In this document: positions 55,234 through 64,000 of the stretch, piece after piece
How positions within the stretch are numbered: the first letter of the stretch is position 1
Layout of the letters: each line of letters begins with the position of its first letter
Assembly: GCA_963971575.1 (NCBI GenBank)
Contig: OZ020616.1
Coordinates: 1,322,924 to 1,386,923 of the forward strand
Length of the DNA: 64,000 nucleotides
Source: Liopterus haemorrhoidalis
Lineage: Eukaryota; Arthropoda; Insecta; Coleoptera; Dytiscidae
Direction of reading: 5' to 3'
Notes under the pieces: model-generated
What the model was told of the DNA's origin: nothing
Seen by the model: the letters and a program-made list of their open reading frames with translations, nothing else
Databases searched by the model: none
Position numbers and translations under genes: made by a program

Positions 55234-55915
55234 CTACGCAAAAAAATCCGTAGTGCTATGGAGAAAAGTATAATGTAGAAAAGACTTTACATATTACTAT
55301 ATTGTAAAGTCTATTGTCAAGTATTGCATTGACCTTATTTTTCGAGAGGTATTCATATGAGAGACGTGCGCTGGGAATATATATGAGCCGCCTTTAATAA
55401 CATGATATAGTCCTTCAACGCGACCCATTTAATTACTTCCCTTGCACGCATTGCCCTGCAACCCTGAAACCTTCCCCCTAATCATCCCGCCATCACCCAC
55501 ATCCCCGCAGGAAGATAAATGGACGGAATCAGACATTGAATGATTGATGAATTCCAAGATTTGTCACTAGTTAACATATTTTTACGATCTTATAAAGTCA
55601 TCTTTCAAAAAGAAAACATTGTACAAAGAGAACGCAAATCAAATTCAAAATCAAAGTGTGCTTAGAACTTTACAACTGTAGTCGAAATTTGTTACATTTC
55701 AGACACTGAAAGAATACTAAAAGAAGAAGTAATACATGCTATTTGGAAAGACCAAGATGGTTTTAGACAATGGCGGACAATAGTTTCTACCTGTACAATG
55801 GCGTAGGGCTATTTATTGAAATAATTGTTATCGGTACAAAAAGAAAAAATACCAATCTTGATATTTTCAAAAGAAGCTAAAGATAGGAGATACAATCAAT
55901 CAATAAATCACTATT
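55234..55915. other. No gene recognised
   Basis: Starts with GAGAAAAGTATAATGTAGAA, related to 14158-14180. No coding features. Confidence 0.4.
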
Positions 55916-57081
55916 ATAGGTGGATTGCTGATAGGTGACTGTACGTTGCTACAAGTATCGATATACAATAATATATGCTTTCTCTGTCTATATCATTATG
56001 ATTATTTGTATACCCATAGTAACGTATAGTGACGCATGTTGACAACTAACCTTCTAAATTATTTTAATAAAAAACAAAGCATTAGAAAGAAACTGAATGA
56101 TATCTTTACTAATTAGAGCACGAAAATAAATTCACAGCAGTACTCAAACAAACCAAATTATTAATTTTAAGGTAATAATTATAAATAAGGAAAAACTTAT
56201 ACGTAAATTTTGGATTATAATTTGTTGTTTAATTAAATTAAATTTTTATGTTTCCCCTAAGTACTAAGTAATAAAATATTAAGTAAAAATATATTTATTC
56301 ATATAATATGTTGCTACAAGTTGTATTTAAATGTTTATTTTTAAAAAAATTAGTCACTGTAATGCATGATATCGTCGTCATCTGAACTATCGCTGTCATT
56401 TCTTGTATTTATTATTATTGGATTAATATCATCAACAATCCTTTCCCTTTCCCACCAATCATTTATTAAATATTCGATTTTTTTAACAGATTTTGCCCAA
56501 GTTTCACAAATTTGATCACAGGCTACTTGCCACATTTTCAAAACTTCGTTATCACTATATCGGTTTTGACCAATATGTCTATCATAATAATTTTTTGTTA
56601 TACCCCAAATTAGTTCAATGGGGTTAAACTGGCAGTGATAAGGAGGTAATCTTAGTACTTCATGATCATACGTTTGTGCCAATGTATCAATAAAATAAAC
56701 TGGTTCAGATTTTAATTTCCTTCGTTTTCTCATGATTTTGTTAGTGAGAAGTTCAGATTTATTACATTTTATAATTCTACAAATTGTTGATTCCGAAATC
56801 TTTAAGGCAACTGCTACTCTTTGATGGACACAAGATAGAGAAATAAGTGGCCCATTGTTCTCTTTTTCGGAATTGAAATATTCCAGCAGATTTAAAATTA
56901 AAGTTTGTAAACTTAATAATTGGCCGCAAGATCTATTAATTAATATTATTAACAGACACTGACAGCTAAGACAAATAACAAAAAACATTTTTAAAATCGC
57001 TGAAAAATGGTAACTAGATTATTATATGAATGCACTACTTGATACATACATATAACAGTCACCTATCAGCAATCTGACTAT
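55916..57081 (-). mobile_element. IS630/Tc1-type element with internally deleted transposase
   Basis: Inverse termini GATTGCTGATAGGTGACTGT (55923) and ACAGTCACCTATCAGCAATC (57056), in a family G repeat. Frame 56350-56988 has a helix-turn-helix (VHQRVAVALKISESTICRII), then jumps to YDHEVLRLPPYHCQFNPIEL with IWGITKNYYD, the third catalytic block with Glu, and an acidic C-terminus (NDSDSSDDDD). The middle with the first two Asp is deleted. Confidence 0.82.
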
Positions 57082-57237
57082 AGAAATGGGACTTTACTCG
57101 TGTCGGTTTTAAGATTTTTGCGAATATTTCACAACAGAGAAGTATTTCGAAAAAAAATATTTAACAAAAGTTGCTATAAAAGTAATAACTAACTTTTATT
57201 TGAGACATTTTTTGATAAAGCAGCATGTCTGTTCGGT
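57082..57237 (-). repeat. Dispersed repeat family G, copy H (fragment)
   Basis: AGAAATGGGACTTTACTCGT and AACAAAAGTTGCTATAAAAG match the part beyond the microsatellite. Interrupted at its start by the IS630-type element. Confidence 0.82.
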
Positions 57238-58876
57238 AAAAATTGTAGCCAAACGGCTAAACCTAGAGAGTTGAAATTTGGCATGCCTATACAACTCTTT
57301 GACCCGCACATAGGAAAAATACTAAAACATCTAAAAAATATATCCCCCTAAAAATATAAACAAATATGTGCTCATCGAAAAAAAAAATATTTTTTTATAA
57401 TTCTGAGTAGGGTATCAAATGAAAGCCCTTGGTACGTGGATTAACGATCAAATTTTTATTTTTGCAAAATAAATTATTTTGAAGCGATTTTTACCAAAAT
57501 TGTGCAAAAAATTTTTTGTCCCACACCCTGTAGCCCAGATGGTTTAAACTAAAAATCTGAAAAAATCCTAAGTAATGTACATTGGTGTGAACCGGAATAG
57601 TTCAACAGGAATTTTTGATCAGATTAGGTTTTTGGAAAAAAACGCATTTTTTGTGATTTTTGGCTAATAATGTACACAAGTTATAGCTTTGTAACAAGCA
57701 ACACTCTAACGTGTGTGCTGGTCTAGTGGTATTTGACGCTGACTTTTCACCCATGTAACCCGATCCGATAGGGATCGAACCCTGGAGAAGAGACTATATA
57801 TATATTTTTTTTTAAATTTCTATATTGTTTAAATTATTTTTTCAAAATTCTAATTATATTTTGGCAAATGTTGCATTTAATTTTTAAAAGCGTAAATTTA
57901 ATAGCCAGTGGAAATTGTTTAAATTATAATTTAATTCTGTTTCAATGTACACGAAATCAGAGGGGCGGAACTTATAACAACCAATGGAAGCCATAGGCGC
58001 AATTTTGAAATTCTTAATGAACCTTGCTATATAAAAAAAAAATACTGCACATATTTAGAAACCTAAATAATGGTATTAGGCGTTCGAATTAAAATTAACA
58101 AAAAAAATATTTTAATATAAAATTTGTTTTCGCATCCAAAATAATCATCATTCACTTACTAAATACCTGTAAAACCCTGAAATGTGTGAAAATTCACACT
58201 TCACATCAATTTTTTATTTCATACTATCATACACAAATGACTTCGATTCGAATGCAAAAACTTTAATTTTCCAGGTCTAGACCTTAATGTTAATACTAGT
58301 GTGATACGGTGCTTACAACATTTTGGGACGAAAACTGTTTATTAATAGAATAACTGTCAGTGGTTGTTAGATTGGCGTACATATTACTTGAATGGGCGTT
58401 TGTATTTGCGTTCTTCGTTTCATTGATGGCCAGCAGGCGTATATTTGCACGGAAATTGATCTGGTAATTATGAAATATTGCGGTTGAACAGTAGCAGTGA
58501 TATTGCCCCGCAGTGCACTGCTTACAATGAAGAGATCTGAATGGGTTGACGAGGAGATTCGAACTCGTGACTAGAGTGGGCGAGATATTGTTACTTGTCC
58601 TGGGATCGATACCAGGTACCTCCAGTCTTCAGCCTTCAGCCTCCAGCACCCGAAAACCAAACACCTACTCACTAACACAAAAACTATTCGCAGACACAAA
58701 GTACCACAAAAAAATATAACAAGTTTACAAAATATTTAAAATAGCTTTCATATCATTTTCATTATTGAAAATTTAATAAATACGTAAAAACATATAGTAA
58801 TAGAACTTTTTTAGGGTTTGAAAGCCGTTTCATGTGGGTGTACAGGTATACAGGTGTTTAAATTGCTCACCATTGC
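57238..58876. other. No gene; tRNA-like SINE candidates
   Basis: 57718-57795 (GGTCTAGTGGTATTTGACGC, GGGATCGAACCCTGG) looks tRNA-derived, probably an old SINE. 58560-58620 holds GAGATTCGAACTCGTGAC, an inverted box-B-like motif. 58150-58230 repeats 36482-36560 inverted. Confidence 0.5.
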
Positions 58877-59302
58877 TACAAGGGTTACCTTTTATGTTTT
58901 TACAAACGACCACTAGATGGCAATATTGAAAGGTGTCATTACTATATTCGTCAAATTTTACATTTGTTATTTTGTAATCAGTACCAGCTTATAAATTGAC
59001 CGAGTAATTTCTTGGCAGTGAGTTTTAAAAAAACAAATTTACGAAAAAATGGATATAAGTCGTGAAGGTTCTCGTTGGATGATTTTTCCCGATTTTAGTA
59101 AAGGCCTAACTCAACAACAATGTATAGATTCGCTTCGTTCAACTTTTGGTAATGAAACACCATCAGAAAAGACTGTTTACAATTGGTTTGCAGAATTTCG
59201 TAATGGTCGTACGTCCGTCAGTGATGAATCTCGTGAAGGTCGACCAAAATTGGTTGTGATTCAAAAATATCGATGCTGTGCGCAAAATGGTTTAAGAAGA
59301 TA

Positions 59303-59871
59303 TAGACCGGGAGCTCATGACATTTTTGGTCTCCGATTTCATACAGCATGCCTTTTGGAGGAGAGAATATTAACCCTGTGACAACAAAAAAGGGATGGTA
59401 CTAAACCCCTGCACGCTTTCCGGTCATAGGGAAAATTTCATTTCCACTTACACAAAATTTTTGTGTTTTTCTCTGATTTAATATTGCTTGCCCTTTTGTC
59501 AAAAGAAAGTTATAACAAATTTAAAGTCTTTTAATTATAGGCATGCTGTATGAAAACACGGAAAATCATATTTTTTTATTACAAGATCACATGACCGTTT
59601 GAGCCCTTTGGGACCCTCCGAATCGCATGCATATATTTAAAAGACTTTAAATTTATTATAACTTTCTTTTAACAAAAGGGCAAGCAATATTAAATCAGAG
59701 AAAAGCACAAAAATTTTGTGTTTAAGTGGAAATGCAATTTTCCCTATGACCGGAAAGCGTGCAGGGGTATAGTACCATCCCTTTTTTGTTGTCACAGGGT
59801 AAATATTCTCTCCTCCAAAAGGCATGCTGTATGAAATCGGAGACCAAAAACTGTCATGAGCTCCCGGTCTA
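59303..59871. mobile_element. Palindromic 569-bp element, copy 2 (opposite orientation)
   Basis: Same termini TAGACCGGGAGCTCATGACA and inverse as 48257-48826; duplication ATA at 59300-59302 and 59872-59874. The central ~115 bp is the reverse complement of that in copy 1, so the two inserted in opposite directions. The minus-strand frame at 59637-59951 is incidental. Confidence 0.93.
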
Positions 59872-60704
59872 ATAGGCATGTGACTTATCGTGCGATAAAG
59901 ACATCTTTTGGCATATCGCAGACTGTAATACATTAGATTTTGCATTAACATTTAGCTGTGAAAAATATCTGTTCCCGATTTCGCATAATTTGACCGAAGC
60001 TCAAAAAAACGCTCGTGTTGATTTGTGAAAGCTAAAAAAAATCAACCTAGGCACTGCAAAATCTGTATACAACATCGTTACAGGTGACGAAACTTGGATT
60101 TATTCATATGAATCGGAAACTAAGCAATAATGGGTTTCCAAGATGAACCGAAACCCACAAAAGTAGTTGGTTCACGAAGCATATCCAAGAAAATGATCGC
60201 TTGTTTTTTCGGTTGTACTGGATATGTCGCAACCATTCCTTTAGAGCAGCGGTTCTCAAAGTGTGCTCCGCGGAGCCCTGGGGTTCCGCGAGCTACCTCA
60301 AAGGGCTCCGTGAATTATAAATATAAATCCGCTAAAAATTAAAATATATTATCAAAAAATTATAATTATTATTAGTTTACATAGTTAATAAAGTTTACAA
60401 AGTTAATTTGTTGCTATGAAAAGTTTAGATTTATTTAATTAATGAACTAAAAAAATCTGTAACGGTTAACTCAATATAGTGCACTGGCCTATTCGATAAA
60501 AACAGTAAGTAAGTTCTTCAATTGTTCAATTAGTTTTTACGATTTGAGTTTTTTTGCAACGCAAAATGCTCCGGTCCAGAAAGACTAGTTGAGTTTGGCT
60601 GTTGAGATCGGCCTGATGATTGCTCTCGTGAGCTAGATAGCTTCACAATACTTAAAGATTTCTGCGATGAAATTAATGGAGACATTGATGCAAGTGATCA
60701 TATT

Positions 60705-61129
<425 letters not shown>

Positions 61130-61796
61130 TAATACTTTATTTAAATAGGATGAGCCTAATATACAAACATGCATATTACAAACAAATTAAAACAATTAAA
61201 AATCAAAATTAAAAAAAAAAACATGTAAGCAATATAAAAATAGTATAAAAAGTGATAAAAACATACATATTTCGTTAAAAATAATCTTACATAAAAAGCA
61301 AATTACAAATACATCAAAATAAAAAAAAATTAAAATATTAAAATAAGATAAAAATACATGTTACATAAAAATTGGTAAAATCAGACATGATAAAATCAGA
61401 AAATTCTTAAAAATACGACATAAAATGTAATAAAACAGACTTATCTAAAAATACTTAATTAAAAATAAAAAAACATATATATATTAAATAAATTACATAA
61501 AGTAAATAAATAAAAGAATTATGTAAAAATAGGAAACAAGCCCATGCATCCCACTAAAAATGTTTGTTTTTTATAATATTTTGCAATTATTTTCTGATAA
61601 ATAAATGATTTTATTGAAGTACAAATAATTTAATCCTTTCTTTTTATTTATAAATATATATATATAAAAATATATCTACTCTTCGATGTTAGGTATCGTC
61701 GAGTGGCACATACACATAATTAGTGAACCAGTGGGGTTCCGTGGAAATTTGTATGCCTTTGGAGGGCTCCGCAGCTCAAAAAGTTTGAGAACCGCT
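61130..61796. other. Non-coding right part of the hAT element
   Basis: Very A-rich on the plus strand (TAAAATACATAAAAA-like iterations) up to the right TIR; no gene. Confidence 0.6.
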
Positions 61797-62472
61797 GCTT
61801 TAGAGGATCGGAGAACAGTTAATGCTGAATAGTATTCAACAATTTTTTTGCCAGAAGTCATCGACAAATTCAGGAAAAACAACCATAAACGTAGCATCAT
61901 TCTTCATCATGACAATGCAAGTTCCCACAAAGTCAAACAATTGATTATTTAAGGAGAAAAACATCGAATTAATGTCTCATTGCCCGTATTCACCTAATTT
62001 ATCCTCTAACGACTTTTTTTGTTCCCCAATGTTAAACAAAAAATGCGTGGACAGCGATTTTCATCACTTCAAGAACTGTTGAAGCCTTCGAAAACCATGT
62101 TTTTGAGATACCAACTTCAGAGTGGAAAAAATGTTTCGAGAATTGGTTTGAACGCATGCAAAACTGTATAAATCTTAAAGGCGAATATTTTGAAAAGTAA
62201 TAAAACAGTTTGTTCCAAAAAAAATTATGTTTCTTAGTTTTTGTAAAAACTTAAAAGGTAGCCCTCGTATTTCGTGGCTACCAAGAAAAATTATACATGG
62301 CCTATTCAAATGAGGAAACATCGTGAATGGATTATAGATACAAAGCAAATCGGAGAAAAAATCACTGGACTCAAATGATTTGTTCGTAAAGTGAAACGAT
62401 TGTAAAAAGGAGCTTCACTGTATAAGCTCTTTAAAAGCTCTAGCGCGAATAGACATAAAAATACAACAATTA

Positions 62473-62966
62473 AAGGCTATTCCAAACGTTTATGCGGAAC
62501 TAAATGGGAATTTCGTTTTTTTAGGTTGTCACGAGAAGGGACCTTGCTTGGGTTATTTCATGTTTGACGTTTGGTATGTGAAAATTTCAAATTCCAACAG
62601 TGAAACCCGCCGACCGGCGTAGTGGTAACACATCTGCTCTGCGTTGCTAAGGTCTCGGGTTCGAATCCCGTTCAGGTATGTAATTTTCGAAAAAAAAAAA
62701 TAATAATTGTCCTGGCTAATTGCAGAAGCAGCAAAGACCATTAAAAATTAAAAAAAATACAAAATAAAAACAGTGAAACCATGGAAACGAATGACATTTA
62801 TTAAATTTTCACATTTGTTCATATTTTGTAGACAAAAAAGTTTTTCGAACTTTTTATTAAGAATGACAAAAAATTAAAATGCAATGAAAAGGACATTTTA
62901 TAATGACAATCAATTTAATTTAGAATTTGCAATATGATTTACTATAATATGTCTCATTTTGTATGA
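62473..62966 (+). mobile_element. Family-P MITE, diverged copy with SINE insertion
   Basis: Left end GGCTATTCCAAACGTTTATG with TA before it; interior (GGACCTTGCTTGGGTTATTT) as in 34767-35173. The right end is missing where the next copy begins at 62967. Confidence 0.85.
62608..62768 (+). repeat. tRNA-derived SINE, copy 2
   Basis: Box A GCGTAGTGGTAACACATC, box B GGGTTCGAATCCCG at 62658-62670, body TTGTCCTGGCTAATTGCA, A-rich tail. A perfect 12-bp duplication AACAGTGAAACC flanks it at 62596-62607 and 62769-62780, and the empty site is known from other MITE copies. Confidence 0.93.
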
Positions 62967-63205
62967 CAGGCTATTCCAAACGTTTAGGCGGAACTAAATG
63001 GGAATTTCGTTCTTTTAGGTTGTCACGAGAAGGGACCTTGCTTAGGTTATTTCATGTTTCACGTTTGGTACGTGAAAATTAAAACTTTCAACAGTGAAAC
63101 CATGGAAACAATGATATTTTTTTAAAATTTTAATACATTTTTACATATTTTGAAAACAATTTTTTTTTATTATTAAGAATGAGAATTAAAAGGACATAAT
63201 TTATA

Positions 63206-63837
63206 TAAGCTGTTAACTTTCCTTTTAGAACAAACTAAGAGATAATTTTGTTTTCAATAGTTTGCACCTTTGGAACTGTCCCAGCAAACATTCAACTAAC
63301 GGCCGAATGCTGGCAAACTGCTTTTATGCTGGTAAATTACTGGCACCAAAAGTAAGTGCAACGCCAGTATTAATAATGTACTTCACATTTGTATTTCGCA
63401 TTCCGCCTATACGAAGTACTTTACCAGCATTTTATAAGCACTCTTCTTCACTCATACTTTTTACTTAAAACCATCAGAAATAAATCTTGCAACTAATGCG
63501 ATTATTTTGCACTTTACCGTTGCTGGGCCGGCAACTGATACATCAATGGGCCAGTAACGGCCACGGGGACACCGGGGTACTGGCCCATTACTTTCAATGC
63601 CGGGGATTATGTGCTTTACCAGTACTGGCCCGTATAAAAATGTTTGCTGGGGTATATCATGTTGGTATAAAAAATTATAAAAAATGTCGCTTTCTTAATA
63701 ATTATTCGAACCAATAAATCTAAAGTCGGTTTTACAGCGTAAGGAATATTTTTAATTGTTCTTTAAACTCCTTATTACACTATAAAAGTAACCAAAATAA
63801 CTAGATCTGGTTTGTTTTTACAAAAGTGAACAGCTTA
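63206..63837 (-). mobile_element. AAGCTGTTCAC MITE, second copy, in the outer MITE
   Basis: Ends TAAGCTGTTAACTTTCCTTT and inverse ACAAAAGTGAACAGCTTA; interior matches 38293-38590 in inverse order (GTTTTCAATAGTTTGCACCT, TAGATCTGG). Confidence 0.85.
63280..63651. mobile_element. CCCAGCAAACATT MITE, innermost layer
   Basis: Inverse termini CCCAGCAAACATT and AATGTTTGCTGGG; interior rich in ACTGGCCCAT-type repeats in both orientations. The uninterrupted host sequence is seen at about 38518-38535. 372 bp, non-coding. Confidence 0.88.
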
Positions 63838-64000
63838 TAATTACAATCAATTTAATCTAGAATTTGCAATGCGAGTATGATTTCCAAGCTTAAACAAAAT
63901 GACCTAAAGTCCGAATTAATAGATAAAAATTACTAGATTTCAAAATCTAGTTCCGCCTAAATGTTTGGAATAACTTATATGTGCAATATTCCTACCTACT

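Larger units (their letters stand above)
62967..63978 (+). mobile_element. Family-P MITE, outer layer of a nest
   Basis: Left CAGGCTATTCCAAACGTTTA, right CCGCCTAAATGTTTGGAATA. Interior resumes at about 63838 (ATTACAATCAATTTAATCTA) after the insertion. Confidence 0.85.

Noticed and set aside
59637..59951. 104-codon minus-strand frame
   Set aside because: Lies across the arm of the palindromic element and its junction with mariner; no counterpart in the other copy.

Overview
This window is arthropod, almost certainly insect, nuclear DNA: AT-rich, poor in genes and dense in mobile elements. Two host genes are visible. One is the last exon of a GMC oxidoreductase (4090-4440, +) with a clean acceptor site, the family's C-terminal histidine motif and a poly(A) signal. 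The other is two exons of an aminergic (octopamine / alpha-1-adrenergic-like) G-protein-coupled receptor on the minus strand (7701-8193 and 6316-6647) with matching donor and acceptor phases. The GPCR exon carrying TM6-TM7 is not seen downstream, so that gene probably runs off the left edge and the GMC exon lies inside or interleaved with it on the opposite strand. The insect order cannot be fixed from the sequence.

The rest is transposable elements (TEs), their relics and tandem repeats. 1-1.1 kb: fold-back element. 2.7-9.2 kb: the host exons, with mariner, LINE and other TE debris in their introns and flanks. 10-14 kb: a hAT-like element with an 8-bp target-site duplication (TSD) and a mariner relic carrying a satellite-like block. 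14.9-15.6 kb: a Penelope-like GIY-YIG segment between 115-bp inverted repeats. 16-20.5 kb: LINE, hAT, mariner and copia relics. 20.7-22.3 kb: a Harbinger-like element. 23-24 kb: two abutting minisatellites. 25.6-26.7 kb: a long palindrome. 28-31 kb: LINE 3' ends. 31.5-32.8 kb: a satellite array of about 150-bp units. 34-39 kb: nested MITEs and Harbinger-like elements. 40.5-41.7 kb: one uninterrupted Tc1/mariner-superfamily transposase. 42.5-50.8 kb: mariner, Crypton-like, Tc1-like, SINE, LINE and pogo-like pieces. 51.6-55.2 kb and 58.9-62.3 kb: two copies of one mariner, each stuffed with other elements. 62.5-64 kb: a three-level MITE nest.

Many elements can be delimited exactly because both termini and the TSD are readable (hAT 8 bp, piggyBac TTAA, Tc1/mariner TA, Harbinger-like TAA). 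The most notable points are: two different hAT elements inserted in the same octamer of two mariner copies; two nearly perfect palindromic 570-bp elements with 3-bp TSDs in opposite orientation; an intact transposase gene lacking a recognisable right terminus; a Penelope-like unit with inverted flanks; a dispersed family that carries (GACA)n microsatellites; and a small hAT-like element whose interior is a minisatellite. No bacterial-type operon, CRISPR array or rRNA gene is present.
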